Below are positions 8,647 through 17,167 of a stretch of 64,000 bases of DNA, piece by piece; positions within the stretch are counted from its first letter, which is position 1, and each line of letters starts with the position of its first letter. The notes under the pieces were generated by a model, which worked only from the letters and a program-made list of their open reading frames with translations, made no database searches and was not told where the DNA came from. The position numbers and the translations under genes were made by a program. The stretch comes from Parvibium lacunae (lineage in GTDB: Bacteria; Pseudomonadota; Gammaproteobacteria; Burkholderiales; Burkholderiaceae_D): NCBI RefSeq assembly GCF_003335215.1, contig NZ_QPGB01000001.1, forward strand, positions 620,001 to 684,000, given 5' to 3'.

Positions 8647-9540
8647 CTATTTCGGCAGCCATCGGGTAGGCACAATCCCGTTGACGAGCGCACTCCCAAG
8701 CAAGACAAAGAAACCGCCAATCGGTAACCACCAGGTTAAAGATTCATGGAGAAATAACACCCCCCACAAAACGCCAAACACAGGAATCAAAAAAGTGACG
8801 GTAAGGGTCTTGACCGGACCAACCGCAGCAACCAGCCTGAAGTAGAGTACATAGGCCAAACCGGTACAGATCACGCCTAAAGCGATCAATGGCAGCCAAG
8901 CAGATACTGCGTTAACTTGTGGCGCAGGACTAAGATAGGCCAAGGGAAATAAAATCAATACCGCCGCCCACATACTCAAATGCGCGTTAGAAAAAGCCTC
9001 TACCTGCGCACTACGCCACTTGGTATAAGCCGTTGCAATGCCATAACACAATGGTGCTAACGTTGCAGCGAGTAAGGCATACCAGACTTGGTTACTGTGA
9101 AAATTGAGGTGTGCTTGCTGAACATAGTCTGCGGTCAGCACCCCAACCCCTAGAAAGCCTAGCGACAGCCCTAACATCGTCTGCGACGTGAGCGGGGATC
9201 GCAACCAGAGCGCCGCAGCAAGCGCGCCAAAAATCGGGGCAAGCGCATTAAATATTGATAGCAGTGAGGCAGGCAATGTCTGTGCAGCATACGCAAAAAG
9301 CACAAAAGGAATGGCCGTATTGATTGCCCCAACAATCAGAAAATGGCCCAAATTCCCGCGTAGAGATAGCGGCCTCCGCTGCCAAAGCGCAATCAGCCCA
9401 AGAAAAATTGCGGCAAACAATACGCGATACTCAATCAGCCAAACCGCCCCGAATACCGGCACTGCAATGCGCATAAATAGAAAAGAGGCGCCCCAAATTG
9501 CCGCCAGTAAAATTAGTTCGACAAGATGTGCCCATGCCAT
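8647..9540 (-). CDS. EamA/DMT-family transporter
   Basis: Inner-membrane permease of 297 aa in the drug/metabolite transporter superfamily. It shows about ten hydrophobic segments arranged as two EamA repeats, the second ending with FLIPVFGVLWGVLFLHESLT, a hallmark of the family. Members export amino acids, metabolites or drugs; the substrate cannot be told. It stands alone and converges on the TPR gene. Confidence 0.85.
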   Translation of the reverse strand: MAWAHLVELILLAAIWGASFLFMRIAVPVFGAVWLIEYRVLFAAIFLGLIALWQRRPLSLRGNLGHFLIVGAINTAIPFVLFAYAAQTLPASLLSIFNALAPIFGALAAALWLRSPLTSQTMLGLSLGFLGVGVLTADYVQQAHLNFHSNQVWYALLAATLAPLCYGIATAYTKWRSAQVEAFSNAHLSMWAAVLILFPLAYLSPAPQVNAVSAWLPLIALGVICTGLAYVLYFRLVAAVGPVKTLTVTFLIPVFGVLWGVLFLHESLTWWLPIGGFFVLLGSALVNGIVPTRWLPK

Positions 9541-10058
9541 AGTCAGTATTATTCAATTATGTTTTAGAGTGTATCAGTGTGCCACAGACTTAAATGGCGA
9601 AATATCCGTTTTGGCAGTTGATGACACCGTTATTCGCTGTTTGCGGCAAAATGACTTAGCTTGATAATCCCTTAGTTACGGCAGGCTTCCCGCGCACAGT
9701 AGATATTGCTGGTAAAAAAAAGTATTTCATGGGATAATCCTTTTGCTTTGTTGTTAAAAGCTTATTTCATCGCCTCTGGCCCTATTGCCCTCTTGCTCGC
9801 AGTTTTGAACTTCCATTTCGGCAGTTATCTGGTTAGCGTCGATGTCGCGCAGAGTTAACCAGATTGCCGCACAAACAGATCATCACTATTTCGATCTACT
9901 TGTTTGCTGGGTAAACAGGAAATCTTTTGCAGGATACTCTTTAGAAAAGATATCTGCAGGTCATGTCCTGATCCTATCAATACGTTCTCAGGTTTAGTTT
10001 CTGCTTTTTCCATATAGCTGGCTGCTATAGCGCCGGCTGTTTATTGTTGAAAGTCATT
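9541..10058 (+). other. Long intergenic region and leader of the RNA helicase
   Basis: About 520 bases without a credible gene. It begins at the divergent EamA start and ends at the helicase start. It is rich in A/T tracts and carries a large hairpin (9819-9869). Long structured leaders are known for cold-shock RNA helicases and could allow temperature or self regulation; here this is inferred. Confidence 0.5.
9819..9869 (+). promoter_or_regulatory. Bulged hairpin upstream of the helicase gene
   Basis: ATCTGGTTA (9827-9835) pairs perfectly with TAACCAGAT (9856-9864). The outer bases CGGCA (9819-9823) and TGCCG (9865-9869) extend the stem across a 3-base bulge, giving 14 pairs around a 20-base loop. 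No T-tract follows, so a leader structure or a protein-binding site is more likely than a terminator. Confidence 0.5.
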
Positions 10059-11621
10059 ATGTCATTTGATTCATTAGGTTTACACCCTGCCCTCGTTAAT
10101 GCCGTTAAACGCGCCGGCTATACCGACCCCACCTCAGTTCAAGCCGCTGCGATACCCCTCGCCCTTGCAGGGAAAGATTTGCAAGTCTCTGCAGCAACCG
10201 GAAGTGGTAAAACAGCCGCCTTTATGTTGCCCGCCCTTCACCGTCTGACAGAAACTAACCCGATCAAAAGCAAAGGCCCCCGCGTTCTGGTCCTCACACC
10301 CACGCGTGAATTGGCACAACAAGTAACCAAAGCCTGCACCACCTATGGCGGTGCGCTGCCTCGCTTACGGGTTGCCAGTATTTTAGGGGGCATGCCATAT
10401 GGGGCCCAATTAAAAACCTTAAAAGAATTCGTGGATGTCATGGTGGCCACACCAGGTCGCCTACTCGATCACATGGAGCGCGGCAGTGTTGATTTCTCTC
10501 GGCTCGAATTATTGGTGCTAGACGAAGCAGACCGCATGCTCGACATGGGCTTCCAAGAAGACATCGAAAAGGTCGTGGCAGCACTACCAGCGAACCGTCA
10601 AACCATGCTGTTCTCCGCAACCTTTGACGGAGCAATCGCAGGCATGATTCAACGCATTCTGCGTAATCCACAAAAGCTCGAAATCGCAACCCAGCGAGAT
10701 CAGCATACGAATATCGCCCAACACATGCACTATGTTGACAACCTCAACCACAAAGAAGCCTTGCTAGACCATTGGCTACGAGATGTAACGGTTGATCAGG
10801 CGATTGTCTTTACTGGTACCAAGCGTGAAGCAGATCGCTTATCTCGCATTTTGGATGAACAAGGCCACGCCAGTGCAGCACTACATGGCGACATGCAGCA
10901 AAACGCGCGTACCCGCACCCTGAACAAACTACGTCGCGGGCAAATCCGTGTTCTCGTCGCCACCGATGTTGCCGCACGCGGCATTGATGTACCAAGCATC
11001 ACTCATGTGATTAATTTTGATCTGCCAATGCAAGCAGAAGATTATGTCCACCGTATCGGTCGTACAGGACGTGCGGGGAAAAATGGGATCGCTATTACGC
11101 TTGTTTCACCTCAAGAGCGCTTTAAATTAAAACAAATCGAACGCTTTACCACACACAAAATTCCGGTTCAGACCGTTGCAGGATTAGAGTCTAAATATGT
11201 CGAACGGCCAGAAAAGGAATTCAAAGGAAACGGACGCCCCAACGACCGAAAATTTGGTGAGCGTAAATTTGGAGATCGCAAGTTTGGCGACCGTAAACCC
11301 GCCGAGCGCAGCTTTGGCGAGCGTAAATTTGGTGATCGTAAGCCCACTGAACAACGTTTCGGTGACAAGCCATTCGGCGACAGAAACTTTGGCGACAAAC
11401 CGCAGTTCAACGCCCGTGGTGATCGCCCTGCTCGCACCGAAGGTACGCCATTTCAAAAGCGTGAAGGCGGTCCCGCTCAAGGCGCCCGTCAAGGCGAACC
11501 CCGCCGCTTCAGCAACCCCAATGGGGGTCAAGGTGAACGCAGCGAACGTTCATTCCGCAGCCGTAGTGACGGCCAAGGCCGCGGTCGCAGCAGTGGCCGT
11601 GCAGGTTACAGCAACTGGTAA
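10059..11621 (+). CDS. rhlE: DEAD-box ATP-dependent RNA helicase, RhlE type
   Basis: RNA helicase of 520 aa. The core (1-370) holds the Q motif (GYTDPTSVQAAAIP), motif I AATGSGKTAA, Ia PTRELA, II DEAD in VLDEADRMLDMGF, III SAT and VI HRIGRTGRAG, all intact. The last 140 residues form a basic, low-complexity tail with repeated R-K-F-G-(E/D) units, followed by R/G-rich sequence; such tails bind RNA without sequence specificity. ATG 10059 begins the conserved helicase start; a TTG at 10044 is in frame but unlikely. It probably helps ribosome assembly or RNA decay, especially in the cold. A strong terminator follows. Confidence 0.9.
   Translation: MSFDSLGLHPALVNAVKRAGYTDPTSVQAAAIPLALAGKDLQVSAATGSGKTAAFMLPALHRLTETNPIKSKGPRVLVLTPTRELAQQVTKACTTYGGALPRLRVASILGGMPYGAQLKTLKEFVDVMVATPGRLLDHMERGSVDFSRLELLVLDEADRMLDMGFQEDIEKVVAALPANRQTMLFSATFDGAIAGMIQRILRNPQKLEIATQRDQHTNIAQHMHYVDNLNHKEALLDHWLRDVTVDQAIVFTGTKREADRLSRILDEQGHASAALHGDMQQNARTRTLNKLRRGQIRVLVATDVAARGIDVPSITHVINFDLPMQAEDYVHRIGRTGRAGKNGIAITLVSPQERFKLKQIERFTTHKIPVQTVAGLESKYVERPEKEFKGNGRPNDRKFGERKFGDRKFGDRKPAERSFGERKFGDRKPTEQRFGDKPFGDRNFGDKPQFNARGDRPARTEGTPFQKREGGPAQGARQGEPRRFSNPNGGQGERSERSFRSRSDGQGRGRSSGRAGYSNW
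11250..11405 (+). repeat. In-frame tandem repeat in the helicase tail
   Basis: A repeat of about 12-24 bases encodes units such as KFGERKFGDRKFGDRK, with later units drifting (SFGERKFGD, RFGDKPFGD, NFGDKPQF). Unequal recombination could change the copy number between strains. The antisense frame is open only because of this repeat. Confidence 0.8.
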
Positions 11622-11639
11622 GCTAATTTAAATCAGGAC

Positions 11640-11681
11640 AATGCCCCGTAGCATCTATAAAACGCTACAGGGCATTTTTTT
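11640..11681 (+). terminator. Rho-independent terminator of rhlE
   Basis: AATGCCC and GTAGC arms pair with GCTAC and GGGCATT around an 11-base loop, with one mismatch, followed directly by a run of T residues. Confidence 0.9.
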
Positions 11682-11738
11682 AAGTTCAAGCAGATATTCG
11701 AGCAATACAAGTACTTGCTATCGAAATCATTTTGACGT

Positions 11739-11754
11739 ACCATAAGTTTATGGT
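11739..11754 (+). promoter_or_regulatory. Palindrome upstream of the NAD-salvage island
   Basis: ACCATAA-GT-TTATGGT is a perfect inverted repeat with 7-base arms, about 43 bases before the nadM-like start. Its size and place suit an operator for a dimeric repressor. Which regulator binds is unknown; I could not match it with confidence to NrtR, NadQ or NiaR sites. Confidence 0.45.
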
Positions 11755-11796
11755 GAGTGACAGACACAAGCCAATCAATATTTTTGGGGGATTCCC

Positions 11797-12900
11797 ATGA
11801 AGACGCAAGGCAATGCAGCCAACGCTGTAGTCAATATCTCTAGCAATAACAATCTACGTTTTGATTTTCTTGTTTTTATTGGTCGGTTTGAACCATTCCA
11901 CAATGGTCACAAAGCGGTCGTTGATCGAGCATTAACAATAGCAAACAAAATTGTTTTTGTGATTGGCTCCGATAAAAAGCCCCGCACACTCAAAAACCCG
12001 TGGAATGTTGATGAACGGATTGTTATGATCCGTCGCTCGTTTCCCGAAGAGCTTCAGGCATCCTTAGTTTTTACAACTGTTTGCGACGTTTTGTATAACG
12101 ATGAGCAATGGATTCGCTCAGTACAAGATCAAGTTAATACTGCAGTTTTAGAGCAAAGCGGCAATGAGAGCGCACGTGTTGGTTTGATTGGGCACGACAA
12201 AGACGCTTCTTCATACTATTTAAATATGTTCCCGCAATGGGAAAAAATAGATGTTCCTGACATGGGGGGATTGTCCGCTACTCAAGTTCGCGATGCATGG
12301 CTAGACAACAATAGCAACCAGAATGGTAACGACATGCTAATTGAGTCAGCCGTCCCGCGCCCTGTTTATGATTTCTTACTCAGTTTTAAACGTATGCCAG
12401 CCTACACTCAGCTGGTTAAAGAACACGAATTTATCAAACAATACAAACAAGCCTGGTCTGCTGCGCCCTATGCGCCTACATTTGTTACTACTGATGCTGT
12501 TGTTATACATTCAGGTCATGTGTTGCTAGTAAGGCGGCGAGCTGAGCCAGGCAAAGGCTTATGGGCATGGCCTGGTGGCTTTTTGAATCAAGATGAGCGT
12601 ATTCTGGATTGCTGTATTCGTGAATTACGTGAGGAAACGCGTCTGAAAATCCCGGCACCGGTCTTACGCGGTTCGATCAAAGCGCAGCGTGTATTTGACC
12701 ACCCAGATCGCTCCAGTCGAGGCAGAACGATCACCCATGCATTTTTATTCGAGTTTCCCACGGGAGATTTACCTGATATTCGTGCCTCTGATGATGCCGA
12801 CAAAGCACGCTGGGTACCGCTCTCACAATTTTTTGGAATGCGTGATCAAATGTATGAAGATCACTTTGATATTGGCAGTTATTTCTTAGGCGCTGTTTAA
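11797..12900 (+). CDS. nadM: NMN adenylyltransferase / Nudix hydrolase fusion
   Basis: Bifunctional protein of 367 aa. The N-terminal nucleotidyltransferase (about 20-190) has the motif GRFEPFHNGH and the late motif LSATQVRDAW, as in NadM enzymes that make NAD from NMN and ATP. The C-terminal Nudix domain (about 225-360) has GGFLNQDERI followed by RELREETRL; the usual G before the last hydrophobic residue is R, while the metal-binding REXXEE residues remain. Relatives split ADP-ribose. A good ribosome-binding site (GGGGGA) precedes ATG. Together with the NAMPT gene downstream it forms a complete nicotinamide-to-NAD route, a pair also known from some phages. Confidence 0.88.
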   Translation: MKTQGNAANAVVNISSNNNLRFDFLVFIGRFEPFHNGHKAVVDRALTIANKIVFVIGSDKKPRTLKNPWNVDERIVMIRRSFPEELQASLVFTTVCDVLYNDEQWIRSVQDQVNTAVLEQSGNESARVGLIGHDKDASSYYLNMFPQWEKIDVPDMGGLSATQVRDAWLDNNSNQNGNDMLIESAVPRPVYDFLLSFKRMPAYTQLVKEHEFIKQYKQAWSAAPYAPTFVTTDAVVIHSGHVLLVRRRAEPGKGLWAWPGGFLNQDERILDCCIRELREETRLKIPAPVLRGSIKAQRVFDHPDRSSRGRTITHAFLFEFPTGDLPDIRASDDADKARWVPLSQFFGMRDQMYEDHFDIGSYFLGAV

Positions 12901-12905
12901 TTTTC

Positions 12906-12926
12906 ATCACAGGATAGACCTGTGAT
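12906..12926 (+). promoter_or_regulatory. Hairpin after nadM
   Basis: ATCACAGG and CCTGTGAT, perfect 8-base arms with a 5-base loop, six bases past the nadM stop. No T-tract follows. It could stabilise the upstream message, act as an attenuator or be an operator. Confidence 0.4.
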
Positions 12927-12954
12927 TTCACTAACGCCCGATCAATAGGGCACT

Positions 12955-12973
12955 TTTGGAAGGAGTTTCCAAA
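12955..12973 (+). promoter_or_regulatory. Hairpin presenting the nadV ribosome-binding site in its loop
   Basis: TTTGGAA (12955-12961) pairs with TTCCAAA (12967-12973). The loop is GGAGT and contains the Shine-Dalgarno sequence, and the last arm base is the A of the ATG. The structure could display or, with a bound protein, block the start site. The geometry is seen directly; the function is inferred. Confidence 0.5.
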
Positions 12974-14412
12974 TGAGCAATTCCATTCTTAATAGCTTTA
13001 CAAACAATCTCATCCTCAACACTGACTCATATAAGGCCTCACACTGGGAGCAATACCGCAGCGGCACATGCGGCATGTTTTCATACATAGAATCACGTGG
13101 CGGCGAATACGATAAAACAGTCTTTTTTGGATTGCAAAGCATTCTCAAAGAGTATTTATCTCAACCTATTACTCGTGAAATGGTTGAACAAGCCAAGTTA
13201 TTCTTTTTAGCCCACGGCGAGCCATTTAATGAAGCCGCATGGCTCTATATCATTGATAGCTATCAAGGCTTTTTACCCGTCACAATCAAAGCCGTACCAG
13301 AAGGTACTGTCGTACCGACCAAAAATGTGCTGATGACAATTGAGTGTACCGATCCCAAAGTATTTTGGGTTGCCTCCTATTTAGAGACACTGCTTCTCCG
13401 CGTGTGGTACCCAATCACGGTAGCAACCGTAAGCTGGCACATTAAACAAGTCATTCGCGAATATTTAGACAAAACCAGCGATGACCCAGCTGGACAGATC
13501 GCATTTAAACTCCACGACTTTGGCGCACGTGGGGTTTCGAGCACAGAATCTTCTGCTATTGGTGGCATGGCGCACTTGGTTAACTTTATGGGTAGTGATA
13601 CCGTGCTGGGTGTTATGGCTGCAAATCAGTATTACAACGAACCTATGGCTGCTTTCTCCATTCCCGCTGCGGAGCACTCCACTATCACCAGCTGGGGACG
13701 AGAAGGAGAACTCAGCGCTTACCGTAACATGCTCAATCTGTTTGCCAAACCCAATGCTCTGTTAGCCGTTGTATCTGATTCCTATGATTTGTTTGGCGCC
13801 ATTGATAAATGGGGAACCGAGCTCCGCCAACAAATTATTGACTCTGGTGCAATGCTAGTGATTCGCCCTGATTCTGGAGACCCTGCAGAAATCGTACTGG
13901 CCACAGCACAGCGCCTAGATGGCTACTTTGGCTCCACTAAAAATGGCAAAGGCTACAAAGTGCTTAACCATGTTCGCATCATTCAAGGCGACGGTGTATG
14001 CGAAGCGAGCATCCGTGACATATTGACCAACCTAGAACGGGCCGGTTTTGCGGCGGATAACGTTGCCTTTGGCATGGGTGGTGCTTTACTGCAAAGAATG
14101 GATCGCGATACGCAACGTTTTGCTATGAAATGTTCAGCCGTCAAACTAGGAGAACAATGGATTGAAGTATACAAAGATCCAATTACAGACCCTGGCAAAA
14201 CGTCTAAACGTGGTCGCCTAAGCTTATATCGCCATAAACAGACCGGAGAATATCGCACTATTAAACTGGCAGATCAAGCTGCATGGTCAGACAAACAGAT
14301 TGAAACTGTTGATTCGACCGTATACGAGGAAGTGCTAGTTGAGGTGTGGAAAGATGGACAACTCTTAAAAGAGTGGAATTTGGCTGCAATACGTGCCCGA
14401 GCAGCAAGCTAA
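12973..14412 (+). CDS. nadV: Nicotinamide phosphoribosyltransferase (NAMPT)
   Basis: Enzyme of 479 aa joining nicotinamide and PRPP to give NMN, the first step of the non-deamidating NAD salvage route. Typical motifs are DFGARGVSSTESSAIGG, the phosphate-binding IRPDSGDP and FGMGGALLQ, as in animal NAMPT and bacterial NadV. Length matches the family. The ribosome-binding site GGAG lies seven bases before ATG inside a small hairpin loop. NMN made here can be turned into NAD by the upstream NadM-like or the downstream NadR-like enzyme. Confidence 0.93.
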   Translation: MSNSILNSFTNNLILNTDSYKASHWEQYRSGTCGMFSYIESRGGEYDKTVFFGLQSILKEYLSQPITREMVEQAKLFFLAHGEPFNEAAWLYIIDSYQGFLPVTIKAVPEGTVVPTKNVLMTIECTDPKVFWVASYLETLLLRVWYPITVATVSWHIKQVIREYLDKTSDDPAGQIAFKLHDFGARGVSSTESSAIGGMAHLVNFMGSDTVLGVMAANQYYNEPMAAFSIPAAEHSTITSWGREGELSAYRNMLNLFAKPNALLAVVSDSYDLFGAIDKWGTELRQQIIDSGAMLVIRPDSGDPAEIVLATAQRLDGYFGSTKNGKGYKVLNHVRIIQGDGVCEASIRDILTNLERAGFAADNVAFGMGGALLQRMDRDTQRFAMKCSAVKLGEQWIEVYKDPITDPGKTSKRGRLSLYRHKQTGEYRTIKLADQAAWSDKQIETVDSTVYEEVLVEVWKDGQLLKEWNLAAIRARAAS

Positions 14413-14439
14413 TTAGCCTATCTTCCACTAACAAGGGCT

Positions 14440-14462
14440 GCGGAGGTACAAAGTATCTCCGC
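14440..14462 (+). promoter_or_regulatory. Hairpin before the TonB-receptor gene
   Basis: GCGGAGGTA and TATCTCCGC form nine pairs (one G-U) around a CAAAG loop, ending nine bases before the ATG at 14472. The only strong GGAGG near the start is buried in the 5' arm, 25 bases away, and no other ribosome-binding site is visible. It may limit translation or be a remnant terminator without T-tract. Confidence 0.45.
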
Positions 14463-14471
14463 TGAGTTGCC

Positions 14472-16574
14472 ATGAAAATTCACACCTGCATTCGCACTTT
14501 TTTTCTATTTTCATCCAGCTTTTTTCATTTTCAAATTAGTGCAAATGAGTTGCAACTTAATGAGATAAGAGTATATGGTGTAAAACCTAATCAGAGTAGT
14601 CAAAGCATAGTGGGTGATGACTCGGAGAAATTCAGCGCACCACTTCAAATCAGTACATATTCAGTACTCGAATCACAATCAAAAAATTCCCGACTAGCGG
14701 ATTTTCTTAGTCAGGATGCAAGCCTGGCTGAAAATTTCGCGACATATGGATATTACGAAAACTTTAGCATTCGTGGCTTTACACTAGATCGCGGCAGTGC
14801 GTACCGCTTAAATGGATTCGCTATTCCTGCTGAATTTCATCTCCCTCTTGATAACATAAATCAGGTAGAAGTTTTGAAAGGGGTGAGCAGCCTAAATGGT
14901 GGGATGGTTTCGGCAGGGGGGCTGATTAATTTCGTATCTAAGCGCCCCACCCCAGAACAATCGATATACACAGAAATAAATAACTATGGCAACCGTTTAT
15001 TCAGTAGTTATGTTGGGGGTCTTAATAGTACAAAAACTATTGGCTATGGCCTAACTTTTTCCCAATCGGAATTGGGCGCACCGCAAAGAAGTAAAGGAGG
15101 AGAGCGAAGCCTTGTGGGTTTCTCGGTAGATATCACACCGATACAAAGTTTAAGGGTACAAAATGATTTTATTTATCAGCATCGTTCCCAATTAGTCATT
15201 CCAGGGTTTCAATTATTAGGAGGCACACAAACGCCGGATTTAAAAACAGTCAGAGATGTAAACATTGGCTCTCAAAGCTGGGCAAAACCAGTGGTAAATG
15301 AGGGTACGCATTTTAGTACTCTTACAGACATCAAAATTAGTGACCTCCTAAACAGTAAAGTTGGGTTCTCAAGTACATTGGCCAGAATTGATGATAATTT
15401 GGCAACGCCTTGGGGATGCAATACATCTCCGGTTCAATATTTTTGCGCTAATGGAGATTTTGTTGTCTACAAATATCATGCCCAAGAGCGTCGGCAAACG
15501 GATCACGCATTTATGAACATTACGGGCGCATGGAATACTGGCCCTGCTCAACAAAAAATCACCCTGGGCATAGAACAGATTAAGCGCACTATTTCTCAAC
15601 GAGACTATTACTCAAATACGATTTACGACACCAGCAATAACGCCCTCTCAAATAACATTTACAACTACGATAATCGCTTGATTGAGCCATCAAGTGCAGG
15701 GCAAGATTTGCCGGTGACAAAATCAGTTCAGACTAACCTGGCTTTGAGTGACAAAATAACTTATCAAAATATAGATGCTACGCTTGCGGTCCGCTTAGCA
15801 AGAATTTCACAGACAGCGAATCTGAGTATCCAGAAAGCTTTACCTGCTCTCGCTTTGTCCTGGCATTTTGATAAAGCCAATCAGATTTATGTATCGCATG
15901 CGCGTGGTATGGAATTTGGAAGTCAAGCGCCGCTAGTTGCAGAAAATTCAAACGCACTCTTGCCCCCACGCCTCACACAGCAAAATGAAGTTGGCTGGAA
16001 ATTTAAAACCGAGAATTTCAAATGGTCTACTGCAATTTTTGAGATGCAACGTCCGTATGAATATACACAAGTGAATGGAAGCTCATGGGCGGGCTTGGGC
16101 AACTATATCCAGAGCGGTCAAGAAATACATCGAGGACTAGAAGCGAACGGGGCCTATCGCATTCAAAAAACCACCACAGTCAGTGGGTCTCTGGCCTTTA
16201 TTCGTGCCCGCGCAAATAATAGTGCACAAGATAATGGCATTCAACTTCCTAACATACCGAAATTCAGTAGTAATTTTTCTGTTAGCCATCGGTTAACAGA
16301 AAATACACCACTAGAAGCGAAGCTTGAATGGCTTTACCGGGGAGAGCGCAACGCAAGACGTGACGGTACCGTAACAGTCCCAGGATATAGCTTATTTAAT
16401 TTGGCACTAAACTATCAAACTGATATCAGAGGGAGAGAGGTGGCTATCGCCCTGGGTATACGAAATCTATTTAATAAATACTACTGGCGTGACGTCAGTG
16501 AAGCATACAGCGCTGATTTATTATTCCCTGGTGAGCGTCGCTCTACTTGGCTTACCTTCAAATTTACTCTTTGA
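14472..16574 (+). CDS. TonB-dependent outer-membrane receptor, putative NAD-precursor uptake
   Basis: Outer-membrane receptor of 700 aa. It has a signal peptide (1-25, cleaved near ISA), a short TonB-box-like segment (LNEIRVYG, 29-36), a plug domain (about 55-165, with FSIRGFTLDRG and QVEVLKGVSSLNGG) and a beta-barrel ending in the usual aromatic-rich strand (STWLTFKFTL). Overall it looks like the siderophore-receptor group, but no Fur box or iron gene is near. It is 17 bases from pnuC and in line with nadR, so I infer uptake of nicotinamide riboside, NMN or a related compound. Base composition is much more AT-rich than in host genes, a sign of transfer. A siderophore role remains possible. 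Confidence 0.75.
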   Translation: MKIHTCIRTFFLFSSSFFHFQISANELQLNEIRVYGVKPNQSSQSIVGDDSEKFSAPLQISTYSVLESQSKNSRLADFLSQDASLAENFATYGYYENFSIRGFTLDRGSAYRLNGFAIPAEFHLPLDNINQVEVLKGVSSLNGGMVSAGGLINFVSKRPTPEQSIYTEINNYGNRLFSSYVGGLNSTKTIGYGLTFSQSELGAPQRSKGGERSLVGFSVDITPIQSLRVQNDFIYQHRSQLVIPGFQLLGGTQTPDLKTVRDVNIGSQSWAKPVVNEGTHFSTLTDIKISDLLNSKVGFSSTLARIDDNLATPWGCNTSPVQYFCANGDFVVYKYHAQERRQTDHAFMNITGAWNTGPAQQKITLGIEQIKRTISQRDYYSNTIYDTSNNALSNNIYNYDNRLIEPSSAGQDLPVTKSVQTNLALSDKITYQNIDATLAVRLARISQTANLSIQKALPALALSWHFDKANQIYVSHARGMEFGSQAPLVAENSNALLPPRLTQQNEVGWKFKTENFKWSTAIFEMQRPYEYTQVNGSSWAGLGNYIQSGQEIHRGLEANGAYRIQKTTTVSGSLAFIRARANNSAQDNGIQLPNIPKFSSNFSVSHRLTENTPLEAKLEWLYRGERNARRDGTVTVPGYSLFNLALNYQTDIRGREVAIALGIRNLFNKYYWRDVSEAYSADLLFPGERRSTWLTFKFTL

Positions 16575-16591
16575 AGAACGTTAATCTGACA

Positions 16592-17167
16592 ATGAATTAC
16601 TTGGAATTCTTTGCAAATCTGACAACGAGCCTATCCATTTTCTTGGCAGCGAAAAATAAAATACATACTTGGTGGACTGGCATATTAGGCAGTATTGTTT
16701 TTTGTTTTTTGTTTTATCAAAGCAAACTCTATGCGGATATTGTGCTCCAAATATTTTTTATCGGAAGTAGTGTTATTGGCTGGATTTTCTGGCAGCGACA
16801 AAAAATCTATACAGATATTCTTGTCATGAGAGCAAGAGTTTTTTCAATTTTGATTGCGATCTCAACGCTGCTATCCATCATTCATGGATACCTACTTCAT
16901 CAATTTACTGATGCGTATGCCCCTTACGCAGATTCTTTTATTCTGATGTTCAGTGTTTTGGCACAGATACTGATGGTAAAAAAATACCTGCAAGCCTGGT
17001 TCTGTTGGATAGCCATCAATTTGATTGCCATACCGCTTTACATGAGCAAGGATCTATATTTGACAAGTGGTCTTTACGTTTTTTATTTGATTAATGCAAT
17101 TTTCGGCATACGAAATTGGCAGAATATTTATCGGAATAAAGTGACATGCAATATCGCTGCGGTTTAG
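16592..17167 (+). CDS. pnuC: PnuC-type nicotinamide riboside transporter
   Basis: Inner-membrane protein of 191 aa with about six or seven hydrophobic segments, matching the PnuC family (for example NLTTSLSIFLAAKNKIHTWW and the ending INAIFGIRNWQ). PnuC proteins let vitamin-like nucleosides, chiefly nicotinamide riboside, enter by facilitated diffusion, pulled by phosphorylation inside. ATG 16592 is chosen over a TTG at 16547 inside the receptor gene. Its end overlaps the nadR-like start, so the kinase that traps the substrate is translationally coupled. Confidence 0.85.
   Translation: MNYLEFFANLTTSLSIFLAAKNKIHTWWTGILGSIVFCFLFYQSKLYADIVLQIFFIGSSVIGWIFWQRQKIYTDILVMRARVFSILIAISTLLSIIHGYLLHQFTDAYAPYADSFILMFSVLAQILMVKKYLQAWFCWIAINLIAIPLYMSKDLYLTSGLYVFYLINAIFGIRNWQNIYRNKVTCNIAAV

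Noticed and set aside
11168-11531. Antisense frames with L-R-S-P-N repeats
   Set aside because: Produced by the in-frame repeat of the helicase tail; no independent evidence.
14413-14471. Possible Fur box before the TonB receptor
   Set aside because: No GATAAT-type repeats; the dominant element is a GC-rich hairpin.
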